Below, in pieces: positions 8,652-17,755 of a stretch of DNA of 64,000 nt. The stretch's first letter is position 1. Each line of letters opens with the position of its first letter. A program made the translations under genes and the position numbers. The stretch is from the NCBI RefSeq assembly GCF_000829695.1, contig NZ_BBNN01000015.1, positions 248,001 through 312,000 on the forward strand. The letters are read 5' to 3'. The notes under the pieces are model-generated. The model worked only from the letters and a program-made list of their open reading frames with translations, searched no databases and had not been told where the DNA came from. Origin of the DNA: Streptomyces sp. NBRC 110035. Its GTDB lineage: Bacteria > Actinomycetota > Actinomycetes > Streptomycetales > Streptomycetaceae.

Positions 8652-10363
8652 GCGGACGGCGACGGCCGCGTCCACGACGGAGAGCGGGGACACCGCGCAC
8701 ACTCCGGACCCGGCTCGTCGTCGCGTCCGTGGTGCTGATCGCCGTGGTGTGCACGGTCATCGGCACGGTGACGACGCTGGCCCTGCGCTCGCACCTGTAC
8801 GAGCAGCTGGACGGGCAGTTGCACGAGGTGGCGATGCGTGCCGTCGGCGGGCCCGACGACGGCGGGCCGCGGCCCCAGCACCTGGACGACCAGGACCCGC
8901 TCGAATTCGTCGTGATCGGCCCGCAGGGCATCGGCACCATCGGTGCGACCGTCGGGGACGGCCGGGTGACCGACGGGATCGTCAGCACCTCCAAGGAGGA
9001 GAACGGGGTCACGACGCCCGAGGCCGAGCCGCTCACCGACGCCCAGCTCACCGCCCTCGCCGCCGTCCCCCGTGACGAGAAGCCGCACACCGCGGAGATT
9101 CCCGGGCTGGGCGAGTACCGCGTGGAGTACCTGAACGGCCGGAAAGGCGCGTTCTACGTCGCGCTGCCGACCGAGAACACCGACGACACCATCAGCACCC
9201 TCATCCTGGTCGAGGTGAGTGTCACCGGCGCCGGGCTGGTGGCGGCGGGAACAGCGGGGTTCGTCCTCGTCGGCGTCGCGACCGGTCCGCTGCGCAGGGT
9301 CGCCGCCACCGCCACCCGGGTCTCCGAACTGCCGCTGCACCGCGGCGAGGTGACCCTCGAGGAGCGGGTCCCGGAGGCCGAGTGCGATCCGCACACCGAG
9401 GTCGGCCGGGTCGGCGCCGCCCTGAACCGGATGCTCGACCACGTCCACGGCGCGCTGCACGCCCGGCAGGCGAGCGAGACGCGGGTACGGCAGTTCGTCG
9501 CGGACGCCAGCCATGAGCTGCGTACGCCCTTGGCCTCCATCCGGGGGTACGCGGAACTCACCCGGCGGGGACGGGAGGAGGTCGGTCCCGACACCCGGCA
9601 CGCGCTGCGGCGGATCGAGTCCGAGGCGGGCCGGATGACCCTGCTCGTCGAGGACCTGCTGCTGCTCGCCCGCCTGGACGCCGGGCGGCCCCTGCAGTTC
9701 GAGGAGACCGACCTCGTGCCGCTCGTCGTGGACACCGTCAGCGACGCCCGCGCGGCCGGCCCGGATCACCACTGGCGGCTGGAGCTGCCCGACGAACCCG
9801 CCACCGCGCACGCCGACGCGGCCCGCCTCCATCAGGTGCTCGTCAACCTGCTCGGCAACGCGCGCACCCACACGCCGCCGGGCACCACCGTGACCGCGAG
9901 GGTGCGGCCCCACGGCCCCTGGCTGTACGTGGAGGTGGAGGACGACGGGCCCGGCATCCCGTCGGCGCTGCTCCCGCACGTCTTCGAACGGTTCGCGCGC
10001 GGAGACGTGGCGCGCGCCCGCTCGGGCGGCTCGGCCTCCGTGGCCCCCCCGGCCGGTGGTTCGACCGGTCTGGGGCTGGCCATCGTGCAGGCCGTCGCGA
10101 CCGCGCACGGCGGTGCGGTGACCGTCCGGAGCGTGCCGGGGCGGACGGTGTTCACGCTCCGGCTGCCCGCCCTCGTGCCGCTCTCCCCGCTCGCACCGCA
10201 GCCGGCGTCCGCGTCCTCTGCGCCCCCGTACCCCTCTGCGCCCCCGTACCCCTCTGCGCCCCCGTACCCCTCTGCGTCCCCGCATCCCTGCGTGCCTGCG
10301 TCCCCGGCTCCGTACTCACAGGTGCAGCACAGCCTCAACACACCCTCAGAACAGGGGACTTGA
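8648..10363 (+). CDS. Membrane sensor histidine kinase
   Basis: 571 residues from a GTG that overlaps the regulator stop as GTGA. The first membrane helix (about 22-46) is followed by an extracytoplasmic sensor domain of about 130 residues, a second helix, HAMP, HisKA (SHELRTPLASIRGY) and HATPase_c with N box (NLLGNARTHTPPGT), G1 (DDGPGIP), F box and G2 (GGSTGLGLAI). All catalytic motifs are present. The C-terminal tail is Pro/Ser-rich with three perfect SAPPYP repeats. The operon continues into two glycosyltransferases, which suggests that cell-envelope glycan modification is regulated; the stimulus cannot be read from sequence. Confidence 0.92.
   Translation: MSGRRRPRPRRRAGTPRTLRTRLVVASVVLIAVVCTVIGTVTTLALRSHLYEQLDGQLHEVAMRAVGGPDDGGPRPQHLDDQDPLEFVVIGPQGIGTIGATVGDGRVTDGIVSTSKEENGVTTPEAEPLTDAQLTALAAVPRDEKPHTAEIPGLGEYRVEYLNGRKGAFYVALPTENTDDTISTLILVEVSVTGAGLVAAGTAGFVLVGVATGPLRRVAATATRVSELPLHRGEVTLEERVPEAECDPHTEVGRVGAALNRMLDHVHGALHARQASETRVRQFVADASHELRTPLASIRGYAELTRRGREEVGPDTRHALRRIESEAGRMTLLVEDLLLLARLDAGRPLQFEETDLVPLVVDTVSDARAAGPDHHWRLELPDEPATAHADAARLHQVLVNLLGNARTHTPPGTTVTARVRPHGPWLYVEVEDDGPGIPSALLPHVFERFARGDVARARSGGSASVAPPAGGSTGLGLAIVQAVATAHGGAVTVRSVPGRTVFTLRLPALVPLSPLAPQPASASSAPPYPSAPPYPSAPPYPSASPHPCVPASPAPYSQVQHSLNTPSEQGT
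10217..10270. repeat. 18-bp tandem repeat in the kinase C-terminal tail
   Basis: Three perfect 18-base copies (TCTGCGCCCCCGTACCCC) lie at 10217, 10235 and 10253, encoding the SAPPYP repeats of the histidine-kinase tail. Confidence 0.9.
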
Positions 10364-10377
10364 GAAGAGTCGGTGTC

Positions 10378-11868
10378 ATGCGAACCGACTCTTCCTCCGG
10401 CAGCGGGCCGGCGTGGGAGCATCTTCCGGCCCGGGAGCACCTCCCGGTCGAGGGAGCAGCCACGCCGGTCCTGGACGTAGTGATCCCCGTCTACAACGAG
10501 GAGAAGGACCTCCAGCCGTGCGTCCGCAGACTGCACGAGCACCTCACCCGCACCTTCCCCTACGCGTTCCGCATCACGATCGCGGACAACGCCTCCACGG
10601 ACACCACCGCACAGGTGGCGGCGGGGCTGGCGGGGCGGATCGCGGAGGTGAGGTCCCTCCGGCTGGAGCAGAAGGGGCGGGGCCGGGCCCTGCGGACCGT
10701 CTGGTCGGCCTCGGACGCACCCGTCCTCGCCTACATGGACGTGGACCTCTCCACCGACCTGAACGCCCTGCTGCCGCTGGTCGCCCCGCTGATCTCCGGC
10801 CACTCGGACCTCGCCATCGGCTCCCGGCTGAGCCGGAGTTCGCGGGTCGTGCGGGGTGCCAAGCGGGAGTTCATCAGCCGTTCGTACAACCTGATCCTGC
10901 GGGGTTCGCTCCAGGCCCGCTTCTCCGACGCGCAGTGCGGGTTCAAGGCGATCCGCAGGGACGTCGCCCAGGCGCTGCTCCCGCTGGTGGAGGACAGCGG
11001 CTGGTTCTTCGACACCGAACTGCTGGTGCTCGCCGAGCACGCGGGGCTGCGGATCCACGAGGTGCCGGTCGACTGGGTCGACGACCCCGACTCGACCGTG
11101 CACATCGTCCGGACGGCGACCGACGACCTCAAGGGCGTGTGGCGGGTCGGCAGGGCGCTGGCCACCGGTTCACTGCCACTGGACCGGCTGGCCAGGCCCT
11201 TCGGCGACGACCCGCGCGACCGCGAGCTGACGGGTGTACCGCGGGGGCTGGCACGGCAGTTGGTCGGCTTCTGCGCCGTCGGCGTGCTGTCCACCCTGTT
11301 CTACCTGCTGCTCTACAGCGGCTTCCGGAGCTTCACCGGTTCCCAGACCGCCAACGGGCTCGCCCTGCTGGTCTCGGCGGTCGCCAACACGGCCGCCAAC
11401 CGCCGGCTGACCTTCGGGGTACGGGGGAGCGGCGGCGTGGTGCGGCACCAGGCGCAGGGGCTGGTCGTCTTCGGTATCGGCCTCGTGCTGACCGCCGGCT
11501 CGCTCGCCGCGCTCAACGCCGCGGCCGGCGATCCCGCCCACTCCACCGAACTGGCGGTCCTCATCGCGGCCAACCTCGCCGCGACGGTGCTGCGGTTCCT
11601 GCTGTTCCGGGCATGGGTGTTCCCGGACCGCGCCCCTCGTGCCTCCCGTCACCACGGCGACGTCGCGCCACAGGCCCAGGCCCCCGGCGCACCTGGCACC
11701 TTCGACGCCTTCGACACCGACCGCTCCTGGCGGGACGCGACCGTGCGGTTCCAGCCGGTGCGCCCGCCCGCCACGCCCCACGCCACCCACGCCTCCCACC
11801 CCGCCCGTGCTTCTCACGCCTCCCACCCGTCCGGCCCGGCCGACACCGACCCGAGGAACCCTCGATGA
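10378..11868 (+). CDS. GT2 glycosyltransferase with GtrA-like membrane domain
   Basis: 496 residues. The N-terminal GT2 domain resembles dolichyl-phosphate or polyprenyl-phosphate sugar synthases: VVIPVYNEE, then ADNASTD, then the metal-binding DVDLSTD. The C-terminal part (about 290-430) has four membrane helices typical of GtrA-like proteins. It probably transfers an activated sugar to a lipid carrier at the membrane, supplying the next gene's enzyme. The start chosen is ATG at 10378, 14 bases after the kinase stop; an in-frame TTG at 10360 is an alternative. The C-terminal tail is rich in His, Ser and Pro. Confidence 0.88.
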   Translation: MRTDSSSGSGPAWEHLPAREHLPVEGAATPVLDVVIPVYNEEKDLQPCVRRLHEHLTRTFPYAFRITIADNASTDTTAQVAAGLAGRIAEVRSLRLEQKGRGRALRTVWSASDAPVLAYMDVDLSTDLNALLPLVAPLISGHSDLAIGSRLSRSSRVVRGAKREFISRSYNLILRGSLQARFSDAQCGFKAIRRDVAQALLPLVEDSGWFFDTELLVLAEHAGLRIHEVPVDWVDDPDSTVHIVRTATDDLKGVWRVGRALATGSLPLDRLARPFGDDPRDRELTGVPRGLARQLVGFCAVGVLSTLFYLLLYSGFRSFTGSQTANGLALLVSAVANTAANRRLTFGVRGSGGVVRHQAQGLVVFGIGLVLTAGSLAALNAAAGDPAHSTELAVLIAANLAATVLRFLLFRAWVFPDRAPRASRHHGDVAPQAQAPGAPGTFDAFDTDRSWRDATVRFQPVRPPATPHATHASHPARASHASHPSGPADTDPRNPR

Positions 11869-14099
11869 CCACCCCGTCCGATCAGACGAGTCCCGGCACA
11901 CGTCCCGGAGCGGACCCCGCCACCTGGGGACCACCCCGGTCGGCCCCCCGCCCCGCTCCTGCCCCCGCGGCGGGTGAACCGCGGCAGCCGTCCGCCCGGA
12001 GACTGTGGCGCGGCAGGCCCGAGGACCCCCGCTGGGCGCGCCCGGCCCTCCTCGCCCTGCTGCTGGTGACCGGGCTGCTGTACCTGTACAACCTGAACGC
12101 GTCCGGATACGCCAACTCCTTCTACTCGGCGGCCGTGCAGGCGGGCAGCGAGTCGTGGAAGGCGTTCTTCTTCGGCTCGCTGGACGCGGCGAACGCCATC
12201 ACCGTGGACAAGCCCCCTGCCTCGCTGTGGCCGATGGAGCTCTCGGTGCGGATCTTCGGCCTGAACTCCTGGGCGATCCTCGTGCCCGAGGTGCTGATGG
12301 GCGTCGGCACGGTCGCCGTCGTGTACGCGTCCGTACGCCGCCGTTTCGGCCCGGCCGCCGGTCTGATCGCGGGCACCGTACTGGCGCTGACGCCGGTCGC
12401 CGCGCTGATGTTCCGGTTCAACAACCCCGACGCCATGCTGGCGCTGCTGATGTCCCTCGCCTGCTACCTCGTCGTCCGGGCCCTGGAGGACGGCCGTACG
12501 AAGTGGCTGGTGTGGGCCGGTGCCGTGATCGGCTTCGCCTTCCTGGCGAAGACGCTGCAGGCCTTCCTCATCCTCCCGGCCCTCGCGCTCGTCCACGGCG
12601 CCTGCGCCCCGGTGGAGCCGAGGAAGCGGCTGGTGCAACTGGCGTGGGCGACCCTCGCGCTGCTCGTCTCCGGCGGCTGGTGGGTGGCGGTCGTCGAACT
12701 GTGGCCCGCGTCCTCTCGCCCGTACGTCGGCGGCTCGCAGAACAACAGCTTCCTGGAGCTGACCTTCGGCTACAACGGCCTCGGACGGCTCAACGGCGAG
12801 GAGACGGGCAGTGTCGGCGGTGGTGGCGCCGGTGGGCCCGGCGGTGGTGCCGGGGGCGGGCAGTGGGGTGAGACCGGCTGGGACCGGATGTTCAACTCCT
12901 CGATCGGCGGCCAGATCTCCTGGCTGCTGCCCGCCGCGCTGATCCTGCTGGTCGCGGGGCTGGTTCTCACCCGCAGGGCCGGGCGGACCGACCCGGCGCG
13001 CGGCTCGTTCCTGGTCTGGGGCGGCTCGCTGCTGATGACGACGGCCGTCTTCAGCTACATGGCCGGCATTTTCCACGAGTACTACACGGTGGCCCTCGCG
13101 CCGTACGTCGCGGCACTGGTCGGCATGGGCTCGGTCGCCCTGTGGGAGAGGCGCCGTTCGGTTCCTGCGTCCCTCGCCCTCGCGGCCGCCGCGACGGCCA
13201 CCGCCGCCTGGGGGTACGTCCTGCTCAACCGCACGCCCGACTACCTGCCCTGGCTGAAGTGGCTGGTCCTGGTCGGCGGGCTGGCCGCGGCACTCGGACT
13301 GGTCTTCGTGGGCCGGCTCGGCCGCGGCCCGGCGCTCGCGGTGGCCGGGTCGGCGCTGGTGGTGGCGCTGGCCGGTCCGACGGCGTACACGCTGAGCACA
13401 GTGCAGGAAGGGCACACAGGTTCCATCGTCACGGCGGGTCCGGCGGGCGCGAGCGTAGGCGGCAGGGGTGGCCCGGGCGGGGGTGACGGTCCTGGCGGAG
13501 GCGGCGGTTTCCCCGGCGGGGGAGGTCAGGGCCGGCGGAACCAGCAGGGCCAGACCCCGCCCGGGGGCGGCACCGACGGCACCGGCGGCTTCCCCGGCGG
13601 CGGACCGATGGGCCAGGACGGCCAAGGGGGCCGGAACCAGCAGGGCGGTACCGGCGGCAGCGCCGAGAACGGCATGCCGGGCGGCGGTGGCGGCACGGGC
13701 GGACTGCTCGGCGGTGCGAGTGTCGACTCCGAGGCCAGGGAACTGCTGGAGACCGACGCCGAGGACTACACCTGGGTCGCCGCCGCGATCGGCGCCCAGA
13801 ACGCCGCGAGCCACCAACTCGCGACCGGCGACCCCGTGATGGCGATCGGCGGCTTCAACGGCACCGACCCGTCGCCGACCCTTGCCCAGTTCCAGCAGTA
13901 CGTGGCGGAAGGCAAGATCCACTACTTCGTCGCCGGCGGTGGCATGGGCGGAGGTATGGGCGGAGGCACGGGCGAGGGCGACGGCTCCGGTGACTCCAGC
14001 ACCTCTTCGCAGATCACGTCCTGGGTGGAGGAGAACTTCAAGGAGGTGACGGCAGGCTCGGCCACCTTCTACGACCTCACCCGGAAGGCCGACGGCTGA
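11865..14099 (+). CDS. GT39-family membrane glycosyltransferase (ArnT/PMT-like)
   Basis: 744 residues. ATG at 11865 overlaps the previous stop as ATGA, with GAGGA just upstream. A hydrophilic N-terminus of about 60 residues precedes roughly 11-13 membrane helices typical of lipid-phosphosugar-dependent GT39 enzymes. The luminal segments carry unusual Gly-rich inserts (around residues 320-345 and 525-625) with GGRNQQG-like repeats, and the C-terminal soluble domain ends near GGGMGGGMGGG. It presumably uses the carrier-linked sugar made by the preceding gene to glycosylate an exported acceptor. The operon link to a two-component pair suggests regulated envelope modification. Confidence 0.88.
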   Translation: MTTPSDQTSPGTRPGADPATWGPPRSAPRPAPAPAAGEPRQPSARRLWRGRPEDPRWARPALLALLLVTGLLYLYNLNASGYANSFYSAAVQAGSESWKAFFFGSLDAANAITVDKPPASLWPMELSVRIFGLNSWAILVPEVLMGVGTVAVVYASVRRRFGPAAGLIAGTVLALTPVAALMFRFNNPDAMLALLMSLACYLVVRALEDGRTKWLVWAGAVIGFAFLAKTLQAFLILPALALVHGACAPVEPRKRLVQLAWATLALLVSGGWWVAVVELWPASSRPYVGGSQNNSFLELTFGYNGLGRLNGEETGSVGGGGAGGPGGGAGGGQWGETGWDRMFNSSIGGQISWLLPAALILLVAGLVLTRRAGRTDPARGSFLVWGGSLLMTTAVFSYMAGIFHEYYTVALAPYVAALVGMGSVALWERRRSVPASLALAAAATATAAWGYVLLNRTPDYLPWLKWLVLVGGLAAALGLVFVGRLGRGPALAVAGSALVVALAGPTAYTLSTVQEGHTGSIVTAGPAGASVGGRGGPGGGDGPGGGGGFPGGGGQGRRNQQGQTPPGGGTDGTGGFPGGGPMGQDGQGGRNQQGGTGGSAENGMPGGGGGTGGLLGGASVDSEARELLETDAEDYTWVAAAIGAQNAASHQLATGDPVMAIGGFNGTDPSPTLAQFQQYVAEGKIHYFVAGGGMGGGMGGGTGEGDGSGDSSTSSQITSWVEENFKEVTAGSATFYDLTRKADG

Positions 14100-14129
14100 C
14101 GCCGCTCAGCGGGCGCCGGCAAGCAGGCG

Positions 14130-14160
14130 AAGGGCGGTGGCACCGGGAACCACCGCCCTT
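14130..14160. terminator. Bidirectional terminator hairpin
   Basis: An 11-bp stem (14130-14140 with 14150-14160) around a 9-base loop lies between the convergent GT39 and PPOX genes. Confidence 0.85.
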
Positions 14161-14163
14161 TCG

Positions 14164-14634
14164 CTATTCCCCTTGGACCAGCCGTGCCGGAAAGCCGCCC
14201 GTCGCCACCGGGCCCCACCGCTCCGGGGTGATCCGGATGATCGACTTGCCCTGCTTGACCATGGCCGCCCGGTACTCGTCCCAGTCGGGGTGCTCACCGG
14301 CGATGTTCCGGTAGTACTCCACGAGCGGCTCCACCGACTCGGGCGTGTCGACGACCTCGGCGGCGCCGTCGATCTGTACCCAGGGCCCGTTCCAGTCGTC
14401 ACTGATGACGATCAGGCTCACCCGGCTGTCCCTCTGGGCATTGCGGGTCTTGGCGCGCTCCGGATAGGTGGAGAGCACGATCCGGCCGGAGTCGTCGACC
14501 CCGCAGGTCAGCGGCGATCCCTGAGGGCTTCCGTCGGCCCGCCGGGTCAGCAGGATCGCGCGGTGCCGGGGCCGTACGAAGTCCAGCAGCTCGTCGAGGG
14601 AGACGCGGGTGTTCGTCGCGATGTTCGGTGCCAT
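14164..14634 (-). CDS. PPOX-class F420-dependent oxidoreductase
   Basis: 156 residues with the split-barrel flavin or deazaflavin fold of the pyridoxamine-5'-phosphate-oxidase superfamily. The markers are AILLTRRADGSPQGSPL and the later GPWVQIDGAAEVVD strand pair. Actinobacterial members of this size generally bind F420 and reduce small molecules; the substrate is unknown. The start is ATG at 14634, and the gene converges on the glycosyltransferase operon. Confidence 0.82.
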   Translation of the reverse strand: MAPNIATNTRVSLDELLDFVRPRHRAILLTRRADGSPQGSPLTCGVDDSGRIVLSTYPERAKTRNAQRDSRVSLIVISDDWNGPWVQIDGAAEVVDTPESVEPLVEYYRNIAGEHPDWDEYRAAMVKQGKSIIRITPERWGPVATGGFPARLVQGE

Positions 14635-14763
14635 GGCGCCAGCCTAGGGCCGACGGGGTCCCCTCACCCGCGGCGAGGAGGAACGGCCCGCGGCGGGGCG
14701 CGCCTCCGCCGAGAGCGCGCCGGCCGCCGCGGGCCGGGGGCGTAAGGACCGTCCGGTCCCGGG

Positions 14764-16503
14764 TCACTTGCCGGAGCCGGAGCCGGGCCGGCTCGGGACG
14801 TTCGTGGCGTCGGCGCCGGTGCCGGCGCCGGTCCCGGTGGCGGCCGACCCGCCGGTGGCCCCGCCCGTCGTCCCGGCAGCCACCGGGACCGGCGTGGCGG
14901 AGCGCGACTCGGCGGCCTGGGCCAGCGCGCCCGAGGTCCGCAGCGGGACCTCCTTGATGAACAGCGTCACCAGGAAGGAGAGGAAGGCGATCGGGGCGAC
15001 GTACAGGAAGATGTCGGCGATGCCGTGCCCGTAGGCGCTCTCCAGCCAGGTGCGGATGCCGTCGGGCAGCAGGTCCATGTCCGGCAGTTCACCGGAGCCT
15101 GCCGACCGGGCGGCGGCGGCCTGTTCCTGCGGGCTCAGCGCGCCGATGGTCTCCTGGGCGTAGTGGCTGATCCGGGTCGACATGACCGAGCCGAGCACCG
15201 AGACGCCCACCGCGCCGCCGAGCGACCGGAAGAAGGTGACGACGGAGCTGGCGGCTCCGAGGTCGCTCGGTTCCACCTGGTTCTGCGTGCACAGCACCAG
15301 GTTCTGCATCATCATGCCGACGCCGAGGCCCATGATCGCCATGAAGACGCCGATGTGCCAGTACGGGGTGTCGTGGCGTATGGAGCTCAGCAGCCCCAGA
15401 GCGGCGGTCAGCAGCGCACCGCCGACGACGAGCCATGCCTTCCACCTTCCGGTCCGGGTGATGATCAGGCCGGAGACGGTCGAGGAGACGAACAGACCGC
15501 CGATCATCGGGATGGTCAGGACACCCGACATCGTCGGGGACTCGTTCCGGGCCAGCTGGAAGAACTGGCTGAAGTAGATGGTTCCGGCGAACATCGCGAT
15601 ACCGACGAACAGCGAGGCGGCCGAGGCCAGCGTGATGGTGCGGTTGCGGAACAGCCGCAGCGGGATGATCGGCTCGGCGGCCCTCGTCTCGACGAACAGG
15701 AAGACCAGGGTGAGCAGCAGCGCGCCGCCGACCATCGTGTACGTCTGCCAGGACACCCAGGCGAACTTGTCGTCGGCGAAGGTGACCCAGATGAGCAGCA
15801 GGCTGACGGCCGCGGTGATGAAGAAGGCGCCGGGCCAGTCGACCTTCGCCCTGCGCCTGGTCTCCGGCAGCTTCAGGGTCTTCTGCAGCACGACGAGGGC
15901 GATCAGCGCGAACGGCACACCGACGTACAGGCACCAGCGCCAGCCGAGCCACGAGGTGTCGGTGATCACGCCGCCGATCAGCGGGCCGCCCACGGTCGCG
16001 ACGGCGAAGGTCGAGCCCAGGTAGCCGGAGTAGCGGCCGCGCTCCCGGGGGGAGATCATCGCGGCCATGATGATCTGGGCCAGCGCGGTCAGACCACCGG
16101 CGCCGAGACCCTGGACGACCCGGGCCGTGATCAGCATGCCGGGGTTCTGTGCCGTGCCGGCGATCACGGAGCCCACGACGAAGACGACCAGGGCCGTCTG
16201 GACCAGCGTCTTCTTGCTGATCAGGTCGGCCAGCTTGCCCCACAGGGGGGTGGACGCCGTCATCGACAGCAGCGCCGCCGTCACGACCCAGGTGTAGGCG
16301 CTCTGGCCGCCGCCGAGGTCGGTGATGATCTCGGGCAGGGCGTTGGAGACGATGGTGGAGGACAGGATCGCTGCGAACATGCCGAGCAGCAGGCCCGACA
16401 GCGCCTCCAGGATCTGCCGGTGGGACATCGGAGCGCCGCTTTCGGAGGAGTCCCCTCCGTGTCCGGCCTGAGCCCGCACACCGGTCGGTGTGGTCGTTGC
16501 CAT
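14764..16503 (-). CDS. MFS multidrug efflux transporter, DHA2 (14-TM) type
   Basis: 579 residues with 14 predicted helices. Motif A is visible as GKLADLISKK and the motif C region as GGPLIGGVITD, both typical of EmrB/QacA drug:proton antiporters. The C-terminus is a low-complexity Ala/Gly/Thr tail. The ATG at 16503 has GAGAAGGAA upstream. It lies 21 bases downstream of a marR gene on the same strand and is likely co-transcribed and drug-inducible. Confidence 0.92.
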   Translation of the reverse strand: MATTTPTGVRAQAGHGGDSSESGAPMSHRQILEALSGLLLGMFAAILSSTIVSNALPEIITDLGGGQSAYTWVVTAALLSMTASTPLWGKLADLISKKTLVQTALVVFVVGSVIAGTAQNPGMLITARVVQGLGAGGLTALAQIIMAAMISPRERGRYSGYLGSTFAVATVGGPLIGGVITDTSWLGWRWCLYVGVPFALIALVVLQKTLKLPETRRRAKVDWPGAFFITAAVSLLLIWVTFADDKFAWVSWQTYTMVGGALLLTLVFLFVETRAAEPIIPLRLFRNRTITLASAASLFVGIAMFAGTIYFSQFFQLARNESPTMSGVLTIPMIGGLFVSSTVSGLIITRTGRWKAWLVVGGALLTAALGLLSSIRHDTPYWHIGVFMAIMGLGVGMMMQNLVLCTQNQVEPSDLGAASSVVTFFRSLGGAVGVSVLGSVMSTRISHYAQETIGALSPQEQAAAARSAGSGELPDMDLLPDGIRTWLESAYGHGIADIFLYVAPIAFLSFLVTLFIKEVPLRTSGALAQAAESRSATPVPVAAGTTGGATGGSAATGTGAGTGADATNVPSRPGSGSGK

Positions 16504-16524
16504 GGACTTCCTTCTCTTGCTCGT

Positions 16525-17049
16525 TTACGGGTGTACGGGTGGTGCAGTGGTCCCGGTGTCCTGCAGGGCGTGAGGCGCTGGTGGTGCGGGGCTCGGCGGG
16601 GGTGCCGCGCGGGGCGTGGGCCGGCAGTCGCTGAAGCTGTCCCGGAGCCGGGACATGAGCTGGGCGAGCAGGCCGATCTCGTCGTCGGACCAGTCGTCCA
16701 GGCGCTCGGCGAGCAGCCGGGTGGTCTGTCGGAACAACGCGTCGAGCTGGACCTCGCCCGCGGGGGTCAGGCGCAGGATGCGGGAGCGCTTGTCGGCCGG
16801 GTCGGGGGAGCGCTCGATCCAGCCGCGCTCGGCCACATGGGTGACATGGCGGCTGGTGACCGACAGATCGACGGCGAGCAGTTCGGCGAGCCTGCTCATA
16901 CGCATGTCGCCGTGGCGGCCGATGGCCGTCAGCACGGCGGCGGAGCCGCTGTGGAAGTCGGCCGACATGCTCCGGCGCAACTCCCGCTTCACCGCGCCGA
17001 AGGCACTGAGCTGCCGTACCAGCTCCTCGTACTGCGCCTGCTCGGCCAT
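16525..17049 (-). CDS. MarR-family transcriptional repressor
   Basis: 174 residues with a winged helix-turn-helix (about residues 40-110; MSRLAELLAVDLSVTSRHVTHVAERGWIER, with the wing DPADKRSRILRLT). The C-terminal 30 residues are a Pro/Ala-rich extension. The start is ATG at 17049 with GGGAAGG upstream. It precedes the MFS pump in a two-gene operon, the common arrangement for a ligand-responsive repressor of its own efflux system. Two matching palindromes lie directly upstream. Confidence 0.9.
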   Translation of the reverse strand: MAEQAQYEELVRQLSAFGAVKRELRRSMSADFHSGSAAVLTAIGRHGDMRMSRLAELLAVDLSVTSRHVTHVAERGWIERSPDPADKRSRILRLTPAGEVQLDALFRQTTRLLAERLDDWSDDEIGLLAQLMSRLRDSFSDCRPTPRAAPPPSPAPPAPHALQDTGTTAPPVHP

Positions 17050-17064
17050 GACACCTTCCCATCG

Positions 17065-17106
17065 TTGCTTAGGGCAACGGTAGAAGTGGATGGTTGCTGA
17101 AGGCAA
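17065..17106 (-). promoter_or_regulatory. Paired MarR-type operator palindromes
   Basis: TTGCTTAGGGCAA (17065-17077) and TTGCTGAAGGCAA (17094-17106) share TTGC-N5-GCAA. They are centred 29 bases apart and lie 16-57 bases upstream of the marR start, which suggests autorepression. Confidence 0.7.
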
Positions 17107-17341
17107 ATAAAAACGAGGCTCAAGCACTCAAAACTTGGCAAAGACAAGCATCGCGAATCGTAAACGTGCAGGTGGGGCGGATCGTCGGCCCTTCCGCGCC
17201 GCCGGCTTGGCGCTCCGGCCGGGCGCTCCGACCGCCCTCGCGATCACCCCGTGCGGGCGTCCCGTGTGATCGCCCCGTGCCGTCGACCCGAGCCATCCAC
17301 CCGTGCCATCGCCCCGTGCGGGTGTTTGAAGGAGCCCCAGC

Positions 17342-17371
17342 TTGGGGCCTGCGCGCGCGGTTCGCTAGTGT
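17342..17371 (+). promoter_or_regulatory. Promoter for a leaderless transcript
   Basis: TTGGGG at 17342-17347, an 18-base spacer and TAGTGT at 17366-17371 are followed 8 bases later by the ATG of the small membrane protein. Initiation is expected at or next to the start codon. Confidence 0.55.
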
Positions 17372-17379
17372 CTAGGGCC

Positions 17380-17577
17380 ATGGCTAACTCCCAGGCCCCG
17401 CAGGGCAACCACGACCCCGCCGGCAGCACCCAGATGTTCCGCGCGTTCGTCGACGACGCCCCTCAGGGGCAGCAGGCCGCCGCGACGAGCGGTGGCGGTC
17501 CGCGTATCGGTCTGATCGTCGGCGTCGTCGTCGCCGTGGCGATCGTCGCGGCCGTGGCCTGGCTGGCGCTGCGCTGA
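17380..17577 (+). CDS. Small tail-anchored membrane protein
   Basis: 65 residues: a hydrophilic N-terminus of about 40 residues followed by one strong membrane helix and a two-residue end (LR), so probably a tail-anchored, single-pass protein. No Shine-Dalgarno sequence is visible, and TAGTGT lies 8 bases before the ATG, fitting a leaderless mRNA. The function is unknown. Confidence 0.65.
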   Translation: MANSQAPQGNHDPAGSTQMFRAFVDDAPQGQQAAATSGGGPRIGLIVGVVVAVAIVAAVAWLALR

Positions 17578-17755
17578 CCCGGCGGCAGGACGCGCGGAGG
17601 CCGCCGTTGCGCCTGTGAGGGGCGCCCCGGCGGCCACGGGTCCGCGTCCGGTCCGGTGACCGGCCACCGGTGGCCGGTGGAGCCGTGGACCGACGCCCGA
17701 GGGCGGGAGTCGGTGGCTGCCGGCGGTCGGTGTGTCCCGGTCCGACCGGTGTGTC

